A DNA stretch of 64,000 nucleotides from assembly GCA_963677505.2 (NCBI GenBank), contig CAXXWB010000041.1, forward strand, positions 1 to 64,000, in the 5' to 3' direction. The stretch's first letter is position 1. Each line of letters starts with the position of its first letter. Made by a program: the position numbers and the translations under genes. Under the pieces are notes generated by a model, which was not told the DNA's origin, made no database searches, and was given only the letters and a program-made list of their open reading frames with translations. Positions 18,193-26,657 of the stretch are shown here, piece by piece. This DNA is from JBGSUZ01 sp963677505. GTDB lineage: Bacteria; Bacillota; Clostridia; Peptostreptococcales; Acidaminobacteraceae.

Positions 18193-18894
18193 ATGGAAGA
18201 AACGACAGAAGTAAGAAAGCCCCAAAATGGAATCCAAAGAGCAATCAATATTATTGTGTCACCAACAGGGGCTATTGAGTCCATTAAAGAGAAGCCGAAC
18301 TATATGGTGCCTATGGTGATTATTTGGGTCGTGACCCTTATTGCCACTTTCTTGATGAAGGATTTTAAAGAACAATTGACGGATATAGCTCTTGCAGGGC
18401 AAGGAATGTCTGCGGATCAAGCTGCTGCGAGCAAGGAAATGATGAGCGGGTTTGTAACTGCGGCAATGTACATCGGGATAGTTCTCGCACCTCTAGGAGC
18501 CATCTTTAAGGGTGGGATATCTCAATTGTTCTCTCTTATCTTTTCGGGGAAGGGCACTTTTGGGACGACAGTTTCTTTAGTTCTCAATGCCTACATAATT
18601 CAAATGTTAGGCACTGTCATTTCACTACCAATTATTTTGATGACCCAAAATGCAGGCTTTAGCTTCTCTCCAGCACTTTTATTACCAATTACAAAATATG
18701 GAACACCTTTTTATGCTACCCTTTCAGCACTTAACATCTTTACTATCTGGTATTTGGTCGTATCGGTTATAGGCATAAAAAAAATACATGAAGTTTCAAC
18801 ATGGAAAGCAGCGGTTATTGCCCTTGCACCATTCATTCTTATGGTTGCCTTCACTTGGATTGGCGTATTGTCAGGCGCACCTACAGGACTATAG
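18193..18894 (+). CDS. Yip1-family integral membrane protein
   Basis: The 233-residue protein has about five hydrophobic segments, at roughly 38-54, 92-112, 120-155, 175-200 and 205-227. The layout and the N-terminal segment IVSPTGAIESIKEKPNY match bacterial YIP1-domain proteins. Their function is not well defined; they often sit beside MacB-type ABC systems. AGGAGG precedes ATG 18193 at good distance. It stands 113 bases after the ABC ATPase gene. Confidence 0.75.
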   Translation: MEETTEVRKPQNGIQRAINIIVSPTGAIESIKEKPNYMVPMVIIWVVTLIATFLMKDFKEQLTDIALAGQGMSADQAAASKEMMSGFVTAAMYIGIVLAPLGAIFKGGISQLFSLIFSGKGTFGTTVSLVLNAYIIQMLGTVISLPIILMTQNAGFSFSPALLLPITKYGTPFYATLSALNIFTIWYLVVSVIGIKKIHEVSTWKAAVIALAPFILMVAFTWIGVLSGAPTGL

Positions 18895-18946
18895 TGCCTG
18901 AGACTGTCAGTATGTGGACCTAGAAGGTATTAATAAAGGAGTCTAC

Positions 18947-19981
18947 ATGAAAGATTTACTGACATTAGCAATTGAAACCAGTTGCGATGAGACCTCTGTT
19001 GCCATTGTCAAAAATGGTAGAGAGGTACTCTCCAACGTTATATATTCACAGATTGAAATTCACGAAAAGTTTGGTGGAGTCGTCCCTGAGATTGCCTCAC
19101 GAAACCATGTGGATAAAATCAGTGGAATCATTGATGAAGCCATCGCCCAATCGGGCCATGGCTTTAGTGATTTAGACTTTATCAGCACCACCTATGGACC
19201 AGGCCTTGTTGGCGCCCTACTTGTAGGCATGTCCACAGCAAAAGCCTTAGCATACTCCCTTGGAATCCCTCTTGTACCTGTCAATCACATTGAAGGTCAT
19301 ATCTTTGCAAACTTTATAGAATATCCAGAACTGGAACCACCACTACTTTGTTTAGTGGTTTCAGGGGGACATACTCACTTGGTTCACGTAAAGGACTACC
19401 ATACTTTTGAAGTCCTTGGAAAGACAAGGGATGATGCTTCAGGTGAAGCCTATGACAAGGTGGCGAGAACACTGGGTCTTGGTTATCCAGGGGGACCTAT
19501 GATTGACAAGTTAGCCCCTAGTGGAGACCCAACCAAAATCCGTTTCCCGCGTACTTACTTGGAAAAAGATAGTTTGGACTTTAGTTTTAGCGGGATTAAG
19601 TCTGCAGTTCTAAACTACATCAATGGTTGCCGAATGAAAAATATTGAGATTGTGGTAGAAGATGTGGCTGCTAGCTTCCAAGAAGCGGTGGTGGAAGTTT
19701 TGGTGGAGAAAATGTCTATGGCTATAGACATTACAGGTGTGGACAAAATTGCACTAGCAGGAGGCGTGGCTTCAAATAGCTATTTAAGAGCACAAATGCT
19801 AGATCTTGCCAATAAAAAAGGTGTGGCTTTCTATAAACCATCCTTAAAGTTATGCACAGATAATGCCGCTATGGTGGGTTGTGTAGGGTATTACAATTAT
19901 AAGGCAGGAATTCTTGCGGACCAGTACTTAAATGCCGTTCCGAACTTGAAAATAGGGCAATCTTATCAGTCTCATAAATAA
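18947..19981 (+). CDS. tsaD: tRNA N6-adenosine threonylcarbamoyltransferase TsaD
   Basis: Catalytic subunit that transfers threonylcarbamoyl to A37 of tRNA. ATG 18947 follows AAAGGA by 6 bases; an upstream GTG is ignored. The 344 residues include AIETSCDETSVAIV, the iron-binding HIEGHIFANF, SGGHTHLV and the GGVASN nucleotide loop. It is separated from tsaE/tsaB by the ABC and Yip1 genes. Confidence 0.96.
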   Translation: MKDLLTLAIETSCDETSVAIVKNGREVLSNVIYSQIEIHEKFGGVVPEIASRNHVDKISGIIDEAIAQSGHGFSDLDFISTTYGPGLVGALLVGMSTAKALAYSLGIPLVPVNHIEGHIFANFIEYPELEPPLLCLVVSGGHTHLVHVKDYHTFEVLGKTRDDASGEAYDKVARTLGLGYPGGPMIDKLAPSGDPTKIRFPRTYLEKDSLDFSFSGIKSAVLNYINGCRMKNIEIVVEDVAASFQEAVVEVLVEKMSMAIDITGVDKIALAGGVASNSYLRAQMLDLANKKGVAFYKPSLKLCTDNAAMVGCVGYYNYKAGILADQYLNAVPNLKIGQSYQSHK

Positions 19982-19989
19982 AATGAACC

Positions 19990-20113
19990 TGTGGATGCAT
20001 AAGTATGAATAAAGATTAAATTCAGAATTATCCACGAAATTGTGGAGTATTCTGTGGACAATGTGGATAACTTGTTCAAAATGGCTTGTATAGCTATTTT
20101 GGAATGTGGACTA
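19990..20113. promoter_or_regulatory. Cluster of DnaA-box-like 9-mers
   Basis: Sites related to TTATCCACA or its complement: TGTGGATGC (19990-19998), TTATCCACG (20028-20036), TGTGGAGTA (20041-20049), TGTGGACAA (20053-20061), a perfect TGTGGATAA (20062-20070) and TGTGGACTA (20105-20113). Five of the six share the orientation with TGTGG on the plus strand. No dnaA, dnaN or rpmH is adjacent, so this is not an obvious oriC. It could titrate DnaA or regulate a neighbouring gene. Confidence 0.6.
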
Positions 20114-20170
20114 AAATGGGGATAAAACTTCATCTTTGTTTATAAGTTTTTAGTTTGAATATTTGAGCAT

Positions 20171-20207
20171 AAAAAAGCATCTAACCACTATGGAAAGATG
20201 CTTTTTT
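20171..20207. terminator. Terminator between tsaD and acpP
   Basis: Twelve-base arms AAAAAAGCATCT and AGATGCTTTTTT with a 13-base loop; it can serve both convergent genes. Confidence 0.85.
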
Positions 20208-20299
20208 ATGCTTGTTATGTTTGTTATTTGAAAAATACGCTTAGCACCATACGCTGTGCAGCGTTAATTCACTAAATCACGGTATTGCTATTCCTAATG

Positions 20300-20530
20300 C
20301 TACTTAACAGCTTTTTCTAGGTAGTCGACGATTTGTGAAATCGTTTTCAATTTTTCAGCTGTATCATCTGGAATTTCTACATCAAATTCATCTTCGATGG
20401 TCATGATGATTTCCACTGCATCCAGTGAGTCGGCATCAAGGTCGTCGTGAATATTTGTATTGAGTGTTATTAATTCTAAATCGGTAATGCCAAGTTGTTC
20501 TTCAATGATTCTTTTGATAGTTTCAAACAT
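20300..20530 (-). CDS. acpP: Acyl carrier protein
   Basis: Carries growing acyl chains in fatty acid synthesis on a phosphopantetheine attached to the serine of the DSLDAVEI motif (Ser at about residue 35). The 76-residue, strongly acidic protein is complete. AGGAGG lies upstream of the ATG. It is not next to other fab genes here. Confidence 0.95.
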   Translation of the reverse strand: MFETIKRIIEEQLGITDLELITLNTNIHDDLDADSLDAVEIIMTIEDEFDVEIPDDTAEKLKTISQIVDYLEKAVK

Positions 20531-20580
20531 TGAAAGTATGCCTCCTTTAAATACAAACCTTGTTACGGAATTACATTATT

Positions 20581-20608
20581 ATTATAACGGTTAATATGGG
20601 TTTGTCTA
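20581..20608 (-). promoter_or_regulatory. Putative acpP promoter
   Basis: On the minus strand: TAGACA (20608-20603), 16 bases, TATAAT (20586-20581). Confidence 0.6.
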
Positions 20609-20623
20609 TTCTTTTTTTTGTAA

Positions 20624-22546
20624 TTAAATTTCCTCAAGCATGAGTGTCCACGCGCTATAAGTCTCGTCCAAGGTTGTTTTTAAATGTGCCAGTTGTTCAC
20701 CAAGCTCTTTCATGAGGACTGGGTCACTGTAGACAGCGGTGTCGCACATCATGGCCTCAATATCGGCTATTTCTGTTTCAAGGCTTTCAATTTCCTTTTC
20801 AACACTGGTAAGACCTTGTTTTTTCTGACGTTCAACCTGTTGACGTTCTTTTTCTTTCCTTCTGTCTTCCTTCACTTGGGTCTTTGTTTTTTCTGGTGCC
20901 TCTGGGAGTTCTTCTTCAAGAGAGGCATTAAAACTGATTTTCTCTTTGTAGTAGTCATAATTGCCTAGGTATTCCGTGGAACCTTCAGGCGTAAGGTCGA
21001 GTATTTTGGTACAAATTTTATTCAGGAAATAACGGTCATGGGAGATGGTGATAATAGTGCCATCATAGGAGGACAATGCATCTTCAAGAGCCTCTTTTGA
21101 ATCAATATCCAAGTGGTTGGTTGGTTCGTCAAGGAGCAACAAATTAGATTTCGACATCATAAGTTTTAATAAGGAAATCCGACCTTTTTCCCCACCGCTG
21201 AGTTGATTGATTTTTTTAAAAACATCATCGCCATGGAAGAGAAAGCCTCCCAACATGCCTCTGATTTCAGTAACATTGAGCCTTGGATCTTCGTCAGAAA
21301 TTTCTTCGATGAGGTCATTGCTGTAGTTCAAATTAGACTGTTCTTGATCATACATGCCAATTTCAACTTGATGTCCTAAATGAATTTGCCCTAACTGGTA
21401 AGGTTCTGTTCCCATGAGCATTTTAAACAGCGTGGTTTTACCGATGCCGTTAGGTCCAATAAGGCCAATACGATCTCCTCTGAAGGCACTCAGGTTCACA
21501 TGACTGAAAAGATGTTTTTCACCATAGGACTTGGACAGTTCTTCTGCAAACAAAACATCTTCTCCACTTTTAATTCTAGTACTGAGGCGGATTTTAGCCC
21601 TTTTGGTATATTGGATAGGTTTGTCGGCAACTTCCATTTTGTCTAGCATTTTCTCTCTGGATTTAGCGCGCTTCGTGAGCTTCTCCGTACCATGACCTTT
21701 AAATCTTCGTATAATTTCTTCTTGTTTTTCAATTTCCTTTTGTTGTTGTTCATAAGTACGTACAGCCGTTTCGAAGTTAACTTCCTTCTGACGAACATAG
21801 TCGGTGTAGTTCCCTGTATAAGGTGTTAACTGACGTTGTTCCACTTCAAAAACCCTTGTAATAATTTGGTCTAGGAAGTATCGGTCATGGGAGATAATAA
21901 TCAACGTGCCATCATAAGCCTTTAGGTAGGATTCCAGCCAAGCGCAGGCATCTATATCCAAATGGTTAGTTGGCTCATCCAGTAATAGAATTTCTGGTTT
22001 TCTAAGAAGGAGACGACCAATGCCCAACCGAGATTTTTGGCCTCCAGACAAGCCTTCAATATTTCGTTCAAATTCATTTTCAGAAAAACCAAGACCTTTT
22101 AAAACGCCTCTAACCTCACTTCTAAAGCCGTAGCCATTTTTACGAGAGAAATCCTCCAACAAATGAGAATATTGGTCCAAAACAGTTTTAGAAGGCTCTG
22201 TGCCATGTTTGCTCAGCTCTGCGATTTCATGCTCTAAAGTTCTAAGCAGGTTTTCCATATCTAGGAGGGGCCTAAATATTTCTAGGCAGTATTCGTAAAG
22301 ACTTGTACCTTCTACTGCGGCTGGGACTTGTTCTAAATAGCCAACTTCTGCCCCTTTTGCCATATAGATAGTGCCTTGATCGGCAGTATAATCGCCTTTG
22401 ATGATTTTAAAAAGGGTGGTCTTACCAGCACCATTTCGCCCAATTAAACCAACTTTGTCTCCTTGAGAGACGGTAAAGCTGATGTTTTCCAAAATACTGG
22501 TGATGCCAAAAGCTTTACTGACTTGATTTACAGATAATGCAATCAC
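20624..22546 (-). CDS. ABC-F family ATPase (ribosome-associated type)
   Basis: Two ABC domains with no membrane segment, as in the translation-factor-like ABC-F group. Walker A motifs are GRNGAGKTT and GPNGIGKTT, signatures LSGGQKSR and LSGGEKGR, each followed by LLLDEPTNHLD. The domains are joined by a charged linker, and the C-terminus is a coiled coil beginning near EKEIESLETEI. I place the start at GTG 22546 after GGGGA (640 residues); the frame is open to 22594. Similar proteins act on stalled ribosomes or in antibiotic resistance, but no specific member is assigned. Confidence 0.9.
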   Translation of the reverse strand: MIALSVNQVSKAFGITSILENISFTVSQGDKVGLIGRNGAGKTTLFKIIKGDYTADQGTIYMAKGAEVGYLEQVPAAVEGTSLYEYCLEIFRPLLDMENLLRTLEHEIAELSKHGTEPSKTVLDQYSHLLEDFSRKNGYGFRSEVRGVLKGLGFSENEFERNIEGLSGGQKSRLGIGRLLLRKPEILLLDEPTNHLDIDACAWLESYLKAYDGTLIIISHDRYFLDQIITRVFEVEQRQLTPYTGNYTDYVRQKEVNFETAVRTYEQQQKEIEKQEEIIRRFKGHGTEKLTKRAKSREKMLDKMEVADKPIQYTKRAKIRLSTRIKSGEDVLFAEELSKSYGEKHLFSHVNLSAFRGDRIGLIGPNGIGKTTLFKMLMGTEPYQLGQIHLGHQVEIGMYDQEQSNLNYSNDLIEEISDEDPRLNVTEIRGMLGGFLFHGDDVFKKINQLSGGEKGRISLLKLMMSKSNLLLLDEPTNHLDIDSKEALEDALSSYDGTIITISHDRYFLNKICTKILDLTPEGSTEYLGNYDYYKEKISFNASLEEELPEAPEKTKTQVKEDRRKEKERQQVERQKKQGLTSVEKEIESLETEIADIEAMMCDTAVYSDPVLMKELGEQLAHLKTTLDETYSAWTLMLEEI

Positions 22547-22693
22547 AATTTTTCCCCATTTCAAACGTACGTTTTGAATCCTTTTAGGAATCACTTTTTA
22601 TCATAGCACAAAAGAAAATGCTGTGCATCTGAGAATTGATGGTTAAACCCTTCACAAACTGGGTAAAAATGTAGGGTAATGTAGGGGTTTCAA

Positions 22694-22723
22694 TTGACAG
22701 AGGAAAATGCCAAATGGTATAAT
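22694..22723 (+). promoter_or_regulatory. rex promoter
   Basis: A perfect TTGACA (22694-22699), 18 bases, and a perfect TATAAT (22718-22723). The -35 box contains the TTG of a longer in-frame reading, which shows that the longer reading is not the start. Confidence 0.8.
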
Positions 22724-22792
22724 CGGAGCAGTAAACATGTGGGTAACATGGGGTATTTCAAGTGGTTTACTAAATATGGATGGGGTGATAAT

Positions 22793-23425
22793 GTGGCTAA
22801 TGAAAAAATATCTATGGCAGTCATTCGAAGACTACCTAAATACCATCGATATTTAAGAGAACTTATGGAGAAGGACGTAAAGCGAATTTCTTCTAAAGAA
22901 CTTAGCGATATCATTGGTTTTACTGCATCCCAAATTCGCCAAGACTTAAATAATTTTGGAGGATTTGGACAGCAAGGCTTTGGATATGTGGTTGAAGATC
23001 TATACACAGAGATTGGAAAAATTCTTGGACTCACTAAAAACTACAATACGGTGATCGTTGGGGCGGGTAACCTTGGTCAAGCTTTGGCCAAATATTCTAG
23101 TTTTGGAAAGTGGGGGTTCAATTTGGTAGGCATCTTCGATGCGAATCCAAAATTGATTGGTCTTCATATCAATGACATTGAAGTGATGGACATAGACGAT
23201 TTAAAAGCTTTTTCAGAACAGCATCAAATTGATATTGGCTACATATGTACGAGCCGAACTGGGGCACAAGAAGTTGCAGACAAGTTAGTTGCAAGTGGCG
23301 TAAAAGCAATTTGGAACTTTGCGCCAGTGGATTTAAGAGTAGAGGAAGATGTGATTGTTGAAAATGTACACTTGATTGACAATCTGCTGACTTTGACTTA
23401 TTTCTTAAAGGAAGATGAAGCTTAG
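22793..23425 (+). CDS. rex: Redox-sensing transcriptional repressor Rex
   Basis: Senses NADH/NAD ratio and represses fermentative genes when NADH is low. GTG 22793 gives 210 residues and the expected N-terminus with ISMAVIRRLPKY. An N-terminal winged helix (TASQIRQDLNNFGGFGQQGFGY) precedes a Rossmann domain with VGAGNLGQALA. The C-terminal domain-swapped helix is present. It is transcribed alone from a consensus promoter. Thiolase, a common clostridial Rex target, lies 3 kb downstream. Confidence 0.96.
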   Translation: MANEKISMAVIRRLPKYHRYLRELMEKDVKRISSKELSDIIGFTASQIRQDLNNFGGFGQQGFGYVVEDLYTEIGKILGLTKNYNTVIVGAGNLGQALAKYSSFGKWGFNLVGIFDANPKLIGLHINDIEVMDIDDLKAFSEQHQIDIGYICTSRTGAQEVADKLVASGVKAIWNFAPVDLRVEEDVIVENVHLIDNLLTLTYFLKEDEA

Positions 23426-23450
23426 TAAAAAATTATAGCGCAGAGATGTG

Positions 23451-23494
23451 CAATAGAAAAAAGACCTTAATTTTAATTAAGGTCTTTTCTATTG
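23451..23494. terminator. Bidirectional terminator between rex and the sensor kinase gene
   Basis: CAATAG and AAGACCTTA pair with TAAGGTCTT and CTATTG; A-rich and T-rich flanks serve both convergent genes. Confidence 0.8.
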
Positions 23495-23536
23495 GCTCAA
23501 ATGCCCCAACGAAGGGTCAATGAAAGGCATTGAGGG

Positions 23537-25249
23537 TCAAATGTTCATTTGAGGAAATTGAATGGTAAAGACGGTGCCATTAATGGGGTCTGAAGTGGCT
23601 GTAATTTTGCCATTAAGGACGTGATTCACAATGTTATAGACATTGTAAAGCCCCAAACCGATTCTTTCTTCTGTACCCCTCTGTGTAGAATAGAAAGGCT
23701 CGAATATTTTTGGTAATTCCTGCTCTGAAATACCAGTGCCATAGTCAATAAATTTTAGTGTGATCCAACTGTCTTCTGTACTGAGTTCAATCTTAACAGA
23801 ACCGACTTGCTTTGAGTAGCCATGTAAGAAGCTGTTTTCCATGAAAGCACTAAGCAATTGAAGCAATATATTGTATGACATAACCGTGTGGACATTTTTT
23901 TCAATAAGAAGTGAAAGATTGCTTTTCATGGTTTCGTGACTTGCTAGAATTGTGGAAATTTGTTCAATTTCTTTTGATAAATCAATTTCCTTTTCTGCAG
24001 TATCCAACTGATAGTTTGTAACCGCATGAAAATCTTGAATAATCTTTGCTGTTTTCTGCATGGAACGGAGGGCAATGGCGCTAGACTCATCGATTTGCAG
24101 TGCAATTTCAGATAAATTTGCCAAATCGCCGTGAATTTTAGCCCGTAATTCATGGGTTAAGGTTTGAATGTAGGAGATAATACTAATACCATTGCCAATT
24201 GGCGTGTTGATTTCATGAGATAGACCGATGGCAAGTCGGCTGAGAGCACTTATCTTCTCCATTTCTACCAATTGATGCTGAGCTTCATTCAAGGCAGAAA
24301 TTTGCTCCTGCAATTGAGCATTGACTTTGGCCAGTTCATTGTCTTTTTTTCGAAGGGTAAGGACCCAAAATGAAACAACTAAAAACAGAAGAATGAGAGC
24401 GCTTAGAATGGTTAAGAAGGTATTTAACAAGGTGGAATCAAAAACCATGAATTCCCCAATGCCGAGCCATTTATTGGCATAGGATTGCTGTAAATCCGTT
24501 GGGATAGTTTTTAGAGCCTTGTCCATAATGCTGGTCAAAATAGACTGGTCTTTTTTTGTAGCAAAGCTAAGCTTAATAGGGAAGTCTAGTTTCACATCAT
24601 TGGTAATCATAACATTGGTCAAGCCCATTTTATTCACATAATAGGTAGCCTGTCCAATATCGAGAACCAGTACGTCTACAGTCCCTGTTGAAAGAGATTC
24701 TAAAGCTTCCTTTACATTGGTAAACTCATAGAGTTGTTTAGGCTCATATTTATTTTTGATATATTCTTCTACGGCAAAGTCCTTAATTAACCCCACCTTA
24801 TAATTGAAAAGGATGCGATTGTTTAAGGGCTCTTTAAAATCTTTTCTAACCATAAGTACAGAAGGCATATCGGTATAAGGGTCTGTAAAGCTAAGGTATT
24901 TATCCCGTTCTGGGGTTTTAATAATACCTGATTGCAACTGAATATCACCATTTTTAAGAGCTTCCATGATCTGTGACCAAGAGTCATAGTAGACATAATT
25001 AAAATGGATGTCATAAGTGGCACCAATCCAATTTAAATAATCAACCGACAAACCTTTAAAGGTACCGTCTTCAAAAAATTCTACTGGTGCATAGTTTGGG
25101 TCAGGGCTAACACTGATAACAGGATGCGTAAGAAGCCAATCTCTCTCTTCTGGGGTGAATATATTACGTGAATCCACTTCTGCATATTGGGACATTGTGC
25201 CTGCGGCAATGAGCAATAATAGAAGAACGGTCGAAATTAGTTTTTTCAT
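23537..25249 (-). CDS. Sensor histidine kinase with extracellular SBP_bac_3 ligand-binding domain
   Basis: Membrane sensor kinase of about 570 residues. A signal peptide (first 20 or so) leads into a solute-binding-protein family 3 domain (about 25-250; EERDWLLTHP, FTDPYTDMPSVLMV). A membrane helix follows (TFLTILSALILLFLVVSFW, about 270-290), then a coiled coil, an H-box LSHEINTPIGN and a HATPase domain with N-box LLSAFMENS and GLGLYNVYNIV. The ATG at 25249 is chosen because AAGGAGG lies just upstream; the earlier GTG overlaps that site. It probably senses an amino acid or similar solute. The regulator gene is divergent next to it. Confidence 0.88.
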   Translation of the reverse strand: MKKLISTVLLLLLIAAGTMSQYAEVDSRNIFTPEERDWLLTHPVISVSPDPNYAPVEFFEDGTFKGLSVDYLNWIGATYDIHFNYVYYDSWSQIMEALKNGDIQLQSGIIKTPERDKYLSFTDPYTDMPSVLMVRKDFKEPLNNRILFNYKVGLIKDFAVEEYIKNKYEPKQLYEFTNVKEALESLSTGTVDVLVLDIGQATYYVNKMGLTNVMITNDVKLDFPIKLSFATKKDQSILTSIMDKALKTIPTDLQQSYANKWLGIGEFMVFDSTLLNTFLTILSALILLFLVVSFWVLTLRKKDNELAKVNAQLQEQISALNEAQHQLVEMEKISALSRLAIGLSHEINTPIGNGISIISYIQTLTHELRAKIHGDLANLSEIALQIDESSAIALRSMQKTAKIIQDFHAVTNYQLDTAEKEIDLSKEIEQISTILASHETMKSNLSLLIEKNVHTVMSYNILLQLLSAFMENSFLHGYSKQVGSVKIELSTEDSWITLKFIDYGTGISEQELPKIFEPFYSTQRGTEERIGLGLYNVYNIVNHVLNGKITATSDPINGTVFTIQFPQMNI

Positions 25250-25548
25250 ATTGTAAGCCTCCTTCACGGTGACGTAATTATTTTTTAATAAAGTTCAGTA
25301 GAAAAATTATAAAAATTATATTGATATATATATCCCTCTTGGGAAATAAATATCAATTGAGTTAGAAATATAGGAATTCAAAGGCCTACTTTAATATTCA
25401 GGTATATTTGTGTCTTTATCTAAGAACATTAGACCTGAATTATTACTTGTAAGTGAATTATTGCTTAAATGAGGGGTAGATATATTAAATGAAGCATATA
25501 CTGCCGTCATGAGCTGTAAAAAGTAGAAGCGACAAGGGTGGGGATTTT
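25250..25548. other. Divergent intergenic region with inverted repeat
   Basis: An AT-rich spacer between the kinase and regulator genes. It contains ATTGATAT (25320-25327) and ATATCAAT (25350-25357), exact inverted repeats 22 bases apart, around a TCCCTCTTGGGA core. This is a candidate operator for the pair. No gene seen. Confidence 0.4.
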
Positions 25549-26517
25549 ATGAAGCAAATATTGCTATTTGACCGGGCTATGCTGGTTCGAATGAGAATTA
25601 AAGAAGCACTGGCTTCTTCCTTCGTTAGAATTATTGAAGTTGAAAATGAAATGGAATTGAATACTGCCCTCCAAAAATATAAGAACCAAATCAATCTTTT
25701 GATCATGGATGTAGCGACAGATGCTGCCAATGGGTTTGATATGGTTCGAAAAATAAAAGAATCTGAACCAGAACTAGCCATTGTTATATTGACGGCATCT
25801 AATCGACGCTCAGATTTCATTAAGGGGATACAGGCTGGTGCTGCCGACTATATTCTCAAGCCTTTTGAAGATGACTTTTTTAGGTCTCGAGTCATCAGCA
25901 TATTGGATACTGAACATTCTGTCGCAAAACGAATAGTGCCACAAAAATCTGCGGAAGAAGCTTTAGATGAAATGATGGAAGTGAAGCCTGCAAAAAAAAT
26001 AGAAAGCAGTCCAATCGATTTTTCTCATGAAGAAGTTGGCGTTCATTTGGAAAGAGACCAAGACGATAATGTTATCGAGCAAGATGAAATTGGTTTTGAC
26101 GAGTTGCTCAAGGTTGAAAAATATAAGGCTAGAAAAGGGAAGTACCCTTTAACGATTTTTGCCCTAGTTTTTGACAAAAGAGATCAGGAAACCCGTGCCT
26201 TTTCAGAACGACACTTTGCAGATATAAGGTCTCACTTATGGGCGTCAGACGAATTTGTACACTATGGGCCCTACAGTTTCTTTGGCATATTGCCATTTTG
26301 TCATGAACCAGGTTTTGAAAGGTTTAAAGAAAAAATGGATGTATACCTAAATCAAGATGCGGAAGAACGGGAGTATTACCAAAAATACCACTGGCATGTG
26401 ATTGGTGTAACCATTTCTGCAGATGCCAACGAAGGATTAGAAACCGATCAAGTCATCAATCAGTTAAAGACTAAAATAAGAGATGAATTGGACGATGGCA
26501 CTCAAAGGGATCAATAG
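25549..26517 (+). CDS. Response regulator with unusual C-terminal domain (degenerate GGDEF-like)
   Basis: The N-terminal receiver domain (about 1-120) has the phospho-acceptor in LLIMDVAT, the switch region VILTAS and the lysine in YILKPF; the first acidic position is FD rather than DD. The linker 125-175 is acidic. The C-terminal half (about 180-310) ends in a segment that aligns roughly with the GGDEF region but reads YGPYSFFGILPF, so it cannot be a normal diguanylate cyclase. No DNA-binding helix-turn-helix is visible. It is divergent from the SBP-type sensor kinase and is its likely partner. Confidence 0.75.
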   Translation: MKQILLFDRAMLVRMRIKEALASSFVRIIEVENEMELNTALQKYKNQINLLIMDVATDAANGFDMVRKIKESEPELAIVILTASNRRSDFIKGIQAGAADYILKPFEDDFFRSRVISILDTEHSVAKRIVPQKSAEEALDEMMEVKPAKKIESSPIDFSHEEVGVHLERDQDDNVIEQDEIGFDELLKVEKYKARKGKYPLTIFALVFDKRDQETRAFSERHFADIRSHLWASDEFVHYGPYSFFGILPFCHEPGFERFKEKMDVYLNQDAEEREYYQKYHWHVIGVTISADANEGLETDQVINQLKTKIRDELDDGTQRDQ

Positions 26518-26593
26518 TAACAGAATAATGTCAATATAGATTGTATTTTGGTTAATTATTTTTTTAACAGGACAAAACCAGTCCCTCTTATTG

Positions 26594-26599
26594 TATAAT
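26594..26599 (+). promoter_or_regulatory. -10 element of thiolase gene
   Basis: TATAAT 59 bases before the ATG; the -35 is weak. About 24 bases upstream lies GGTTAA-N8-TTAACAG (26550-26570), a loose Rex-site-like inverted repeat with too wide a spacer. Confidence 0.45.
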
Positions 26600-26657
26600 G
26601 TAAATCGGTAGATGAAATATGGTGGGGTTATACTATATTACATGGAGGAAACAAATT

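Noticed and set aside
19990..20113. Chromosomal replication origin
   Set aside because: DnaA-box-like sites occur, but dnaA, dnaN, rpmH and a clear AT-rich unwinding element are not adjacent.
22694..22792. Longer N-terminus of Rex
   Set aside because: The added codons are a consensus promoter; Rex homology starts at GTG 22793.
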